Of a stretch of 64,000 bases of DNA, positions 53,638-63,577 are shown piece by piece. Positions within the stretch are counted from its first letter, which is position 1, and the number at the start of each line of letters is the position of its first letter. The position numbers and the translations under genes were made by a program. This DNA comes from Corynebacterium humireducens NBRC 106098 = DSM 45392. GTDB taxonomy: Bacteria > Actinomycetota > Actinomycetes > Mycobacteriales > Mycobacteriaceae. The notes beneath the pieces are model-generated. The model saw nothing but the letters and a program-made list of their open reading frames with translations, did not search any database and was not told the DNA's origin. Location of the stretch: contig NZ_CP005286.1 in assembly GCF_000819445.1 (NCBI RefSeq), positions 186,001 through 250,000 of the forward strand. Reading direction: 5' to 3'.

Positions 53638-54297
53638 GCGGAAGCGCGCCAACCGGGCCCCGAGGACCGGCTGCAGGCGTTTGACCACGACACCGATGAA
53701 CAGGGCGGCGGCGACGGTGCCCTCGCCGACGCCGACGACCCGGCCGGCGAAGAGCAGGGCCAGCGCCAGGGCCGAGAGCACCAGCACGATGTCGAAGACC
53801 ACCTTGACGTACCCGAACACGAAGATGCGCCGCTGCCCGAACACACGGGAGAGCTCACTCGCGATGGTCAGCACCACGGCCTCGCCGGAGAGCATGACCG
53901 ACTGGGCGGCGATCTGGAAGACGATGCCGACGGACAGGACGACGATCGCGGAGAGCGTCAGCAGCCACTGATGCCAGTACGCGGAGTAGGTGATCCAGGA
54001 GGTGGCCCACAGGGCGGCGTCGTTGAGCAGGCCGAACACCATCACCACCGGGAGCTGCAGCAGCTGCACCAGCGGGAAACGCCGCCGCAGCAGCAGTATC
54101 TGCACGCCGAGGAAACCCGCGTTGAGCAGGATCGTCGCCGTCCCCAGCGTCACCGGGGTGATCAGGCTGGTGACGTAGGGGACCGAGGAGATGGTGGTCG
54201 TGCCGAGGTCGCTGCGCACCGACAGGGCGATGCCGAACGACATGATGACGAGTCCGACGAACAGCAGGAGGAGTCGCCGGGGAGCGAGGACGGCCAT
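53635..54297 (-). CDS. YczE/YitT-like membrane protein
   Basis: A 220-aa protein with five or six helices. The opening helix ending SFGIALSVRSDLGTTTISSVPY and the KRLQPVLGARL ending fit the YczE/DUF6198 family of unknown function, thought to be transporters or channels. ATG at 54297 begins 1 nt after the cyclase stop, so it is co-transcribed with it. The stop codon is part of the terminator stem. Confidence 0.78.
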   Translation of the reverse strand: MAVLAPRRLLLLFVGLVIMSFGIALSVRSDLGTTTISSVPYVTSLITPVTLGTATILLNAGFLGVQILLLRRRFPLVQLLQLPVVMVFGLLNDAALWATSWITYSAYWHQWLLTLSAIVVLSVGIVFQIAAQSVMLSGEAVVLTIASELSRVFGQRRIFVFGYVKVVFDIVLVLSALALALLFAGRVVGVGEGTVAAALFIGVVVKRLQPVLGARLARFR

Positions 54298-54298
54298 C

Positions 54299-55825
54299 TC
54301 AGGAACGGTCCGCCATCGTGGGGCGGATCGGACGTGCCAGCTGGGTCATCTCGCGGCGGCCGCGCAGCTCCACCGACTTCATGACGGTCCAGCGGGCCTG
54401 CTCCGCCTCGTTCGCGCTGCGCAGCGTGGCGGCGTTGGTGAGCACCCGGCCATCGGTGTCCTTGGCCAGCTCGGTGAGACGGGCGGCGGAGTTCACGGCG
54501 TCGCCGATGACGGTGTACTCGAAACGGTCGGAACCACCGATGTGGCCGGCGACGACGTGCCCGGCGGCCACGCCGATGCCCGCCTGCAGGGTCATGCCCT
54601 TGAGCTCCTGACGCAGCTCACGGGCCGCGGTGAGCGCATGGGAGGTGGAGTCCGCCAGGGAGATCGGCGCACCGAAGACGGCGAGCGCCGCGTCACCCTG
54701 GAACTTGTTGATGATCCCCTTGTTGCGGTGCACCACCGTGACCACGTGCTCGAAGAACTGGTTGAGCGCCTCGACGACCTCCTCCGGCGTGTGGTTGACC
54801 GCGAAGGTCGTCGAACCGATGACATCGACGAAGAGGACGGCGACCTTGCGGTCCTCGCCGCCCAGGGTGGGACGCTCCTCGAGGGCCCGCTTGGCCACCT
54901 CGGTGCCCACGTAGCGGCCGAAGATGTCGCGCACGCGCTGGCGCTCCTTGAGGCCGCGCATCATCTCGTTGAAACCGGCCTGCAGGACGCCCATCTCGGA
55001 GCCGTCGTAGATGTCGACCTGGACGTTGGTGTCGCCGCGGCGGACCTTGTTGATCGCCTCCTGCAGCTCCAGGACCGGATCGACGACGCTCATGATGGCG
55101 AAGGTCGTGCCGATGAAACCGGTCACCAGGGCCGTGAGTGAGAGCGCCACGATGCCCGGGATGAGCTCGCCTGCGTTGCCCATGAAGAAGTCGGCGCGCT
55201 GCCCCAGCGCGAGCAGCAGGATGCCGAGGACGGGCAGCGCGGTGGTCATGATCCACGTGAGGCGCAGACGCTGCGTGATCGGCGGCTCGAGGGTGGAGTC
55301 CTCGAAGCGACGCGCCAGCGCCTCCGCCGCCACCGGGCGCACGAGGCGCTCGGCCATGAGGTACGTGAGCAGCACGACCACCATGCCGGTGAGCGTCGTC
55401 GCGATGCCGATGACCAGCGCGAGTCTCGAGCTCGTCGTCGCCGCGACCACCACCGCGATCGCGATGCCGATCACCCACACCACCGCGCACACCACCGCCT
55501 GGTAGACAGGCAGCCGCATGACGAGGTTGCGCACCATGTTGGGGTCGTGGTCCTCGGGATGCCGTTGCCAGGCCAGGACAGGCCGGAACAGCATGAGCGT
55601 GGCGATCACGGCGACGATCACCGCGAAAGCGAGGTACGTCAGGCCGATGACCTGCAGATGCGGCACCTCACCCGTGAAGCTGCGGACCTCCGGCATCGGG
55701 ATGAGGAAGCGGATGAAGGCCATGACGGCCAGCGCGCCGATGAGGTTCGCCGCGAGCACCGAGGCGGCGTACAGGGGCCACGAGGTGCCCCTCAGCCACT
55801 TCAAAGCCCGCAACAGTCGATTCAT
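54299..55825 (-). CDS. cyaB: Membrane class III adenylate cyclase
   Basis: A 508-aa cyclase. Six helices in residues about 15-265, a HAMP domain (about 265-320, NKVRRGDTNVQVDIYDGSEM), then the catalytic domain with metal Asp in VAVLFVDVIGSTTF, NKFQGDAALAVFGAPIS for adenine and metal binding, and FEYTVIGDAVNSAARLTELA. It makes cAMP for GlxR. In C. glutamicum the gene at this place (cyaB, cg0375) is the main cyclase. ATG at 55825 has both AAGGAA and a TAAAGT box 8 nt upstream. It is divergent from holB with about 70 nt between. Confidence 0.93.
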   Translation of the reverse strand: MNRLLRALKWLRGTSWPLYAASVLAANLIGALAVMAFIRFLIPMPEVRSFTGEVPHLQVIGLTYLAFAVIVAVIATLMLFRPVLAWQRHPEDHDPNMVRNLVMRLPVYQAVVCAVVWVIGIAIAVVVAATTSSRLALVIGIATTLTGMVVVLLTYLMAERLVRPVAAEALARRFEDSTLEPPITQRLRLTWIMTTALPVLGILLLALGQRADFFMGNAGELIPGIVALSLTALVTGFIGTTFAIMSVVDPVLELQEAINKVRRGDTNVQVDIYDGSEMGVLQAGFNEMMRGLKERQRVRDIFGRYVGTEVAKRALEERPTLGGEDRKVAVLFVDVIGSTTFAVNHTPEEVVEALNQFFEHVVTVVHRNKGIINKFQGDAALAVFGAPISLADSTSHALTAARELRQELKGMTLQAGIGVAAGHVVAGHIGGSDRFEYTVIGDAVNSAARLTELAKDTDGRVLTNAATLRSANEAEQARWTVMKSVELRGRREMTQLARPIRPTMADRS

Positions 55826-55896
55826 GGTTCCTTACTTTAACCTCCCGGCCCCTCCCGCGGGGGCACCGGACTGCCAGGGTGAATAGGGTGGATCAG

Positions 55897-57105
55897 GTGA
55901 ACTCCGTTGCACAGCGCCTCGCCGACACTCCCTCCGTCCGGGACACCGTCCTCTCGGCGGCCCGTGCCGCCCGCGCTTTCGCACGCGGCGAGGCCGAACT
56001 CGGCAGCGCCATGGCGCACGCCTGGATCCTCACCGGCCCGCCAGGCTCCGGGCGCTCCGTCGCGGCCCTCGCCTTCGCCGCGGCCCTCGAGTGCTCCGAC
56101 CCCACGGAGATCGGCTGCGGCCGCTGCCGCCACTGCCGCGACGTGCTTGCCGACGCCCACACCGACGTCCTCCACATCGTGCCCGGGGGCCTGTCCATCT
56201 CCATCGAGGAGATGCGTGACATGCGCAGGGAGGCCGCCAAACTGCCGACGGTGTCCGACTGGCGCATCGTCATCATCGAGGACGCCGACCGCCTCACCGG
56301 CCCCGCCGCCGACGCGATCCTCAAGGTGGTGGAGGAACCGCCGCCGCACACCGTCATCATCATGTGCGCCCCCTCCATCGACCCCGAGGACTTCTCTCCG
56401 ACCCTGCGTTCCCGCTGCCGGCACCTCTACGTGCCGTACCCCTCCGTCGACCACATCGTGGACCTCCTCGTCGCCGAGACCGGTGCCTCCCCCGAGGACG
56501 CCCGCCTCGCCGCCGTGGCCTCCGGACGCCACATCGGCCGCGCCCGCCGCCTGGTCACCGACCCGGAGGCGCAGAAACGCCGGGCCACCGCCCTCAAGCT
56601 CGCCGAGATGGTGTTCCACCGCGACGAGGTGTTCAAGGCGGCGACCGGCTTCCTGAAGGGCGTCGACAAGCAGGTCAAGGAGATGAGCGACGAACAGGAC
56701 GCCGAGGAACTCGCCCGCCTCGAGCGGGCCCTCGGCAAGGGTGGCCGCGGCAAGGGCACGCAGAAGGCGATGGACGGCTCCGCAGGCGCGCTCAGCGACC
56801 TGGAGAAGGCCCAGAAGACGCGCCGCAACCGCCGCCGACGGGACTTCATCGACCTCGCCCTCGTGGACCTCGCCGGCCTCTACCGCGACGCCCTCATGCT
56901 CTCCACGGGGGCCGAGGTGCCCCTCACACACCCCGACTTCGAGGGCCTCTCCCGCGAACTGGCGGCCAAGGTCAGCGAGCCCGGCCTCGTCGAATGCCTC
57001 GACGCGATCACGCTCGCCCGCGAACACATCAGCGTCAACGTCACCCCGACCATCGCCATCGACGGCATGCTCGGACGCATCCGCCTCGCCTGCGGGGCCT
57101 CCTGA
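55897..57105 (+). CDS. holB: DNA polymerase III delta' subunit
   Basis: A 402-aa clamp-loader subunit. The P-loop is GPPGSGRSVA (Lys replaced by Arg, usual for non-hydrolysing delta'), the zinc module is CGRCRHCRDVL with an earlier Cys, and the sensor region has IIEDADRLTGPAADAILKVV then EEPPPHTVIIMC and SRCRHLYVPYP. A charged linker (KGGRGKGTQKAMDGSAG) is typical of actinobacteria. I chose GTG at 55897, 7 nt after TAGGGT (55884-55889), over GTG 55879. tRNA-Thr follows. Confidence 0.93.
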   Translation: MNSVAQRLADTPSVRDTVLSAARAARAFARGEAELGSAMAHAWILTGPPGSGRSVAALAFAAALECSDPTEIGCGRCRHCRDVLADAHTDVLHIVPGGLSISIEEMRDMRREAAKLPTVSDWRIVIIEDADRLTGPAADAILKVVEEPPPHTVIIMCAPSIDPEDFSPTLRSRCRHLYVPYPSVDHIVDLLVAETGASPEDARLAAVASGRHIGRARRLVTDPEAQKRRATALKLAEMVFHRDEVFKAATGFLKGVDKQVKEMSDEQDAEELARLERALGKGGRGKGTQKAMDGSAGALSDLEKAQKTRRNRRRRDFIDLALVDLAGLYRDALMLSTGAEVPLTHPDFEGLSRELAAKVSEPGLVECLDAITLAREHISVNVTPTIAIDGMLGRIRLACGAS

Positions 57106-57172
57106 CCTGTGATTTCTCCGGGTGCCGCGCGTGCGCTAGAATGGCGCATCGGTACTGTTAGCGCAGCACCAC

Positions 57173-57245
57173 GCCGCCTTAGCTCAGTCGGCAGAGCGTC
57201 TCACTCGTAATGAGAAGGTCGCGAGTTCGATTCTCGCAGGCGGCT
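57173..57245 (+). tRNA. tRNA-Thr (anticodon CGT)
   Basis: A 73-nt cloverleaf: acceptor GCCGCCT/AGGCGGC, D arm GCTC-AGTCGGCA-GAGC, anticodon stem TCTCA/TGAGA with loop CTCGTAA (anticodon CGT), T arm GCGAG-TTCGATT-CTCGC. Discriminator T and encoded CCA (57246-57248). It reads ACG. Confidence 0.97.
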
Positions 57246-57250
57246 CCACG

Positions 57251-57293
57251 GAAGCACCCCCTCCTACCCGGTAGGAGGGGGTGCTTCTTTTTC
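57251..57293 (+). terminator. tRNA-Thr terminator
   Basis: GAAGCACCCCCTCCTAC and GTAGGAGGGGGTGCTTC form a perfect 17-bp stem with loop CCG, followed by TTTTT. Begins 2 nt after the CCA. Confidence 0.92.
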
Positions 57294-57360
57294 GGCCGCC
57301 CGAGCATCCGGCGGGCCGACCGCCTGCCGGCGCGGCCACTCCCGGCTACCCTGATGTGTC

Positions 57361-57780
57361 ATGGAACACACCACCCGCCGTCCCGGCGAGCCCCTGCCCG
57401 TGTCCGCCAGCGAACTCGTCGCCCGGGCCAACTCCCGCGTGAGCACCTTGAGCCTCGACGAGGCCCGAGAGCTTGTCGACGACCCCGGCCACCTCTTCGT
57501 CGACATCCGTGATCCCCGCGAGTGGGAGGCCCACGGCACCATCCCTGGCGCTTTCCGGGCGCCGCGCGGCATGCTCGAGTTCTGGGTGGACCCGGAGAGC
57601 CCGTACTACAAGTCCGCGCTTGACGACGGCCGCACCCTCATCCTCTACTGCGGCTCCGCGTGGCGTTCGGCGCTGTCCACCGCCTCGTTGCACGAGATGG
57701 GACGCACAGATGTCGTCCACCTGGAGGGCGGTTTCAGTGCCTGGCAGAAGGCGGGCCTGCCGACGGAGGACTACTCCTAG
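57361..57780 (+). CDS. Rhodanese-domain protein
   Basis: A 139-aa single-domain rhodanese/sulfurtransferase. The substrate-binding and CH2A-like LFVDIRDPREWEAHGTIPGA is followed by the active-site loop YCGSAWRSALS with the catalytic Cys, and the C-terminal LEGGFSAWQKAGLP. It moves sulfane sulfur; the acceptor is unknown. ATG at 57361 lies 8 nt after TACCCT (57347-57352). It is convergent with the ligase gene, 3 nt apart. Confidence 0.92.
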   Translation: MEHTTRRPGEPLPVSASELVARANSRVSTLSLDEARELVDDPGHLFVDIRDPREWEAHGTIPGAFRAPRGMLEFWVDPESPYYKSALDDGRTLILYCGSAWRSALSTASLHEMGRTDVVHLEGGFSAWQKAGLPTEDYS

Positions 57781-57783
57781 GCT

Positions 57784-59439
57784 CTAGTTCCCCAGCCCCG
57801 GCAGCAGCCGCGGCACGACCTTGCCCGTGGGGTTGCGGGGCAGTTCGTCGATGAAGTGCACGTCGCGGGGGATGGAGTGGTCGGCGAGGTTGTCGCGGAC
57901 GAAGTCGCGCACGTCCCCGGCGGTCAGTGCCTCGCCCGCGGGGGAGTCCTCGCGGACGATCCAGGTGGCGACGCGGCGGAAGGTGTCCGGGTCCTCCACG
58001 CCGTGGGAGTAGACCTCGCTGACGCCGGGCAGGGCGTCGAGTACCTCGTCGACGGAGGCGGGGTGGACGTTCTCGCCGCCGACGATGATCATGTCGTCGG
58101 TGCGGCCGAGGACGCGGAGGTGCCCGGCGGCGTCGATGAAGCCGAGGTCGCCGATGCGCACCAGTCCGCCGACCTCCTCGACGGGGATGTCGGGGTTGGT
58201 GTAGCCGGTGAGGGTGGTGGAGTTGCGCAGGTGGATCTGGCCGACCTCGCCGTCGGGGAGTTCGCGGCCCTCGTCGTCGAGAATCTTGAGGTGGGTGCCC
58301 AGTGCGACCGGCCCGGAGGTCGTCGGGTCGGCGGCGAGTTCCTCGGCGGAGGCCACGGAGGCGAGGGTGAGTTCGGTGGAGCCGTAGACGTTGCACAGGA
58401 TCGGGCCGAAGCGTTCGATGGTCTGCTCGACCAGGTGCGGGGTGAGGGCGTGGCCGGAGGAGACGATGAACTCGAGCCGGGAGGTGTCGAAACGCTGCGG
58501 GTCGGGCACCTCGAGGATCTGCTTGAGGAAGATCGGGGAGGTGACCATCGCCTCGAGGCGGTGCTCGTCGATGTCGCGGAGCACCTGCTCGGGGTCGAAG
58601 ATGCGGTGGCAGACGATGGTCGCGCGGGCGGCGAGCGCGATGTTCACGGCGCTCCAGCCCCACGTGTGGAACATGGAGGCGTGCGACTGGACGCGGATGT
58701 CCGCGCGCCACGGCACCTTCCGCAGCATGCCCGCCAGCACCAGCGGCAGTCGCGGCTCGGGGCGCATGACCCCCTTCGGGATGCCGGTCGTGCCGGAGGA
58801 CATGAGCACGATGGGGCCGTGCTTCGGCAGGCGGGGCAGCGGCACGTCGGCGGTGAGCCACGGCTGTTCGACGATGCCCCGCAGCGTGGTCCGCCCGGGG
58901 TGGTCGCGGGACTCGTGCGCGACGATGACGTGCACCCCCTGCTTCTCGACGACAGCCGGGTCCAGCCTCTCCAGGAATTCGTCGTCGATGACCAGGACGT
59001 TGATGTCGTTCTCCACCAGGCAGCCGGTGAGCTGCTCCGCGGAGGAACCGACGTTGAGCAGGAAGATCCCGGCCCCGGCGTAGCCCTTGGCGGCCAGCGG
59101 GTAGATGATGCCGCGGCCGTTGCGGGCCATGACACCGAGGCGGATTTCCTCGAGACCCAGGTCGATGAGGTGGCGGGCGAGGGTGCGGGAGTTCTCGCGG
59201 AGCTGGCGGTAGGTGAGTTCGCCGTCGTCGTCGATGAGCGCGAGGCGGTGCGGGGTGGCGAGGTGGCCCTGCTCGACCTCCCGGGCGGTGGTGAACCAGT
59301 AGCGCCCCAGGGCGGCGGCCTGGCCGATGCCGCCCCGGTGGCTGAGGATGCCGGAGCGCACCACGGACGGCACGAAGGCCCCGAGGGCGCGTGCGGTGAC
59401 GGCGGCCTGACGGACTCGGTTTTCCAGGGACACGCTCAT
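57784..59439 (-). CDS. AMP-binding acyl-CoA synthetase (FadD-like)
   Basis: A 551-aa ANL-family ligase that would activate a carboxylic acid as acyl-AMP and then acyl-CoA. Motifs: IVLMSSGTTGIPKGVMR (P-loop), CNVYGSTELTLASV, RIGDLGFIDAAGHLRVLG with hinge Arg-Thr-Asp-Asp, and the C-terminal Lys in PRNPTGKVVPRLL. The N-terminal 60 residues are more variable. The substrate is not deducible; medium- or long-chain fatty acids are usual. The start is at 59439. It is divergent from the SGNH hydrolase. Confidence 0.9.
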   Translation of the reverse strand: MSVSLENRVRQAAVTARALGAFVPSVVRSGILSHRGGIGQAAALGRYWFTTAREVEQGHLATPHRLALIDDDGELTYRQLRENSRTLARHLIDLGLEEIRLGVMARNGRGIIYPLAAKGYAGAGIFLLNVGSSAEQLTGCLVENDINVLVIDDEFLERLDPAVVEKQGVHVIVAHESRDHPGRTTLRGIVEQPWLTADVPLPRLPKHGPIVLMSSGTTGIPKGVMRPEPRLPLVLAGMLRKVPWRADIRVQSHASMFHTWGWSAVNIALAARATIVCHRIFDPEQVLRDIDEHRLEAMVTSPIFLKQILEVPDPQRFDTSRLEFIVSSGHALTPHLVEQTIERFGPILCNVYGSTELTLASVASAEELAADPTTSGPVALGTHLKILDDEGRELPDGEVGQIHLRNSTTLTGYTNPDIPVEEVGGLVRIGDLGFIDAAGHLRVLGRTDDMIIVGGENVHPASVDEVLDALPGVSEVYSHGVEDPDTFRRVATWIVREDSPAGEALTAGDVRDFVRDNLADHSIPRDVHFIDELPRNPTGKVVPRLLPGLGN

Positions 59440-59537
59440 TGCTCCTTATGGATCGGGTATCACCACCCTAGTTTCCGTACCCGAAACAACTCCATCCGCC
59501 CTTCCCCGGGCGCCGTGTCTTTTCCATCATCGGCGGC

Positions 59538-59543
59538 TAAAGT
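59538..59543 (+). promoter_or_regulatory. Leaderless -10 box of the SGNH hydrolase gene
   Basis: TAAAGT, 7 nt before ATG at 59551. No Shine-Dalgarno is present. Confidence 0.5.
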
Positions 59544-59550
59544 GTCACGC

Positions 59551-60462
59551 ATGCCCCACCTCTCCCTCGCGCCCCTCGCGAACCAGCGTCTCCGTGTGAT
59601 TCTGGTCTCGCTGATCATGCTCACCGGCTTTGTCACCGTCACCGTCGCCGCCGCCCCCGGTGCCGACGCCCAGCAGCGCAACCTCGTCGTCTTCGGTGAC
59701 TCCATCATCGCCGACACCCCGACCCCGCAGTACCTGGTCAACCGCCTGGGTTCCCTCAGCTCGAACTCCTCGCTGAGCTCGGCGTCGTCGGAGAGTTCGG
59801 AAAACCCGGAGAGCTCCGGCAGCAGCTTCCAGCAGTGCCCGACCTCCGACAACAACTACGGCATCCGCGCCGGGCGCAAGCTCGGCCTGCCGGCCTGGGA
59901 CTACTCCTGCGCGGGCACGACCTCGATCTCCCCGGGCCCGCAGTTCTCCACCCAGGTCGACCGGGCGCTGCAGGCCGGTGCGCTGACCCCGGCGACGGCG
60001 CGCGTCATCATCACCACCGGCTTCAACGACACCTACAACAACGGCAACCAGAGCGAGCAGCAGATCCGCGCCCGCTTCGTCGACGCCATGCGCCCGCAGG
60101 TCCAGCGCATCCGCAACGCCGCCCCCAACGCGCGCATCCAGATCGTCGGCTACGCCACCATCACCGACCACGACCACGTGTGCCTGGTCCACCTCGGCGC
60201 CAACATCCACGACCGCACCTACGCCCCGCAGGTCGGCTACTGGGAGCGTCTCTCGCAGGACATGCAGCGTGATCTCGCGAACGCGACCGGCGCGCAGTTC
60301 GTCGACATGAAGCCCTCCACCCGGGACCGCGGCATGTGCGCCCCGGACCACCTGCGCGGCTGGGCCGGGCTGTTCGACTTCCACGCCGGCCCGGGCAACA
60401 TGCCGATCCACATGACCGACCGGGGTCACGAGCACGTCGCCAACGTGATCGCCGCCTCCTAG
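59551..60462 (+). CDS. Secreted SGNH/GDSL hydrolase with Ser-rich insert
   Basis: A 303-aa exported esterase. The signal peptide covers about residues 1-40 (cleavage near GADAQQ). Block I is VVFGDSIIAD with the nucleophilic Ser, block III TTGFNDTYNN with the Asn, and the Asp/His pair is in MTDRGHEHVAN. Between blocks I and II, about residues 70-94 are almost only Ser, Asn and Glu (SSNSSLSSASSESSENPESS), a likely exposed and glycosylatable loop. Four Cys suggest two disulfides. In corynebacteria such enzymes can be envelope lipases or mycolate-related esterases. It is followed by galE after 16 nt. Confidence 0.9.
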   Translation: MPHLSLAPLANQRLRVILVSLIMLTGFVTVTVAAAPGADAQQRNLVVFGDSIIADTPTPQYLVNRLGSLSSNSSLSSASSESSENPESSGSSFQQCPTSDNNYGIRAGRKLGLPAWDYSCAGTTSISPGPQFSTQVDRALQAGALTPATARVIITTGFNDTYNNGNQSEQQIRARFVDAMRPQVQRIRNAAPNARIQIVGYATITDHDHVCLVHLGANIHDRTYAPQVGYWERLSQDMQRDLANATGAQFVDMKPSTRDRGMCAPDHLRGWAGLFDFHAGPGNMPIHMTDRGHEHVANVIAAS

Positions 60463-60469
60463 GCGTTAG

Positions 60470-62198
<1,729 letters not shown>

Positions 62199-62300
62199 CT
62201 AGATCGCCTGCCCGAGGAGGAAACCGCCGAGCCCGGCGGTGAGCGTCGCGAAGCCCATGAACACCCAGAAGATCAGCGGAGGCCAGTGGTCACCCGTCAC
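62199..62300 (-). CDS. 33-aa membrane peptide between DsbA-like gene and ccdA
   Basis: Starts with GTG at 62300 overlapping the DsbA-like stop by 4 nt (GTGA) and stops TAG directly before the ccdA ATG. The sequence starts VTGDHWPPLIFWVFMGF and continues ATLTAGLGGFLLGQAI: a short polar head and one helix. Perfect fit between two coupled genes and normal GC3 make it a real gene, probably a small accessory subunit of the thiol-redox system. It has no Cys, so it would be structural. I recognise no family. Confidence 0.75.
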   Translation of the reverse strand: MTGDHWPPLIFWVFMGFATLTAGLGGFLLGQAI

Positions 62301-63202
62301 GGAACTGCCGGCACCTCGACGTCGCCGCGTGCCACCTTGGCCAGCTCCTCGGTGATGACCTGCACGAACACCTCGGTCGGCTGGGCGCCGGAGACGTAGC
62401 TCTCACCGATGAAGAAGCTCGGGGTGCCGTTGACGCCGATGGAGGCGCCGTAGTTCTTCGCGGCGGTCACCGACTCGTCGAAGGTGCCGTCGGTGACGTC
62501 CGCACGGAACCGCTCGAGGTCCGGCACCCCGGCCTCCTCCGCGTAGCGGACGAAGTCCTCGATGGTGTGGTTCGGGTGGCCCTGGACGTCGCGGGTGGCG
62601 GTGTACAGGGCGTGCTTGTACTCCCGGAACTTGCCCTGCGCGGCGGCGGCCCGGCCGGCCTTCGCGGCGTCCTCGGCCATGGGGCCGTTGACGGGCAGGT
62701 CGTTCCACTCGAGGCGGACGAGCCCCTTCTCGACGTAGTCCTGCAGGATCACCGGTTCCGTGGTGTTGGCGAAGCGGGAGCAGAAGGGGCACTCGAAGTC
62801 GGAGAACTCGGAGATGACCACGGGGGCGTCGAGCGCGCCGACGGCGAAGGGGTCGGCCGCGTCGCGGCGGTGCACCTTGAGCACGTCGTCCGGGGAGGTG
62901 ATCTCTTCGCCGGGGCCGTGGATGGTGGCGTCGAAACGGCCATCGGGGCCGGCGGTCGGACCCTCGTCGCGGGTGCCCGGGGTGACCTCCTGCGCCAGGC
63001 GGGCCAGTTCGGCGGTGTCCTGGGTGGGGGTGGCGGGGGCGACGGCAGCGCTGTCCGTGCTGTCCGGGGCGGCGCTCGGGGCCGGCGCTGTCTGGCGTCC
63101 CACGAGGAAGCCGATGATCAGCGCCATCACGACGATGACGGCGCCGAGCACCCACGCGAGCGCGGGGATCTTCGTCTGGGGGGCGTCAGTGGCGGTGGAC
63201 AA
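62297..63202 (-). CDS. Membrane-anchored DsbA/thioredoxin-fold oxidoreductase
   Basis: A 301-aa protein. One helix (about 13-34) anchors it; a Pro/Ala linker follows; the DsbA-like domain has CPFC in FSDFECPFCSRFANTTEP and a cis-Pro loop GVNGTPSFFIG. Actinobacterial proteins of this type (DsbA/MdbA or thioredoxin_4) form or isomerise disulfides outside the membrane. The start appears to be TTG at 63202 with GGAGAAATGATCC upstream. It is coupled to the 33-aa peptide and ccdA. Confidence 0.9.
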   Translation of the reverse strand: MSTATDAPQTKIPALAWVLGAVIVVMALIIGFLVGRQTAPAPSAAPDSTDSAAVAPATPTQDTAELARLAQEVTPGTRDEGPTAGPDGRFDATIHGPGEEITSPDDVLKVHRRDAADPFAVGALDAPVVISEFSDFECPFCSRFANTTEPVILQDYVEKGLVRLEWNDLPVNGPMAEDAAKAGRAAAAQGKFREYKHALYTATRDVQGHPNHTIEDFVRYAEEAGVPDLERFRADVTDGTFDESVTAAKNYGASIGVNGTPSFFIGESYVSGAQPTEVFVQVITEELAKVARGDVEVPAVP

Positions 63203-63205
63203 GGA

Positions 63206-63577
63206 TCATTTCTCCTGGGTGGGGGCGTCGATGAGGGAGTCGGGGAGCACGGGGGACTGCAGCGCGACGGCGCGCGCGAGGCGGGCGTAGCGCAGCTCCT
63301 GCTCGCGGAAGCGGATCCACGTGGACGTGGTGGTGAACAGGAAGGCGATCACCAGCACGTAGAGCAGGAGGTCGGTGCCGCGGTCGACGCCGATCCAGTT
63401 GGCGATGACGGTGAGGTCGTCGGGACGCAGCACCGCCCACACCGCCGCGATGATGAACACGAGGAAGCCGAGCTTCACGCCGGCCTTCGCGCGGGCCTTG
63501 CGGCGGTTGGTGATGAAGTAGAATGCCAGCACGAGGGTGGCGGCCAGCAGCAGGAACTGCACCATGGTCGCGATCAT
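63206..63577 (-). CDS. DUF2304 membrane protein
   Basis: A 123-aa protein with three helices (MVQFLLLAATLVLAFYF; LGFLVFIIAAVWAVL; LLLYVLVIAFLFTTTS) and the RFREQELRYARLARAVAL tail of DUF2304. These proteins are nearly always next to a GT2 polyprenyl-phosphate glycosyltransferase, as here, and may help flip or present its lipid product. It starts directly at the stop of that gene. Confidence 0.88.
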   Translation of the reverse strand: MIATMVQFLLLAATLVLAFYFITNRRKARAKAGVKLGFLVFIIAAVWAVLRPDDLTVIANWIGVDRGTDLLLYVLVIAFLFTTTSTWIRFREQELRYARLARAVALQSPVLPDSLIDAPTQEK

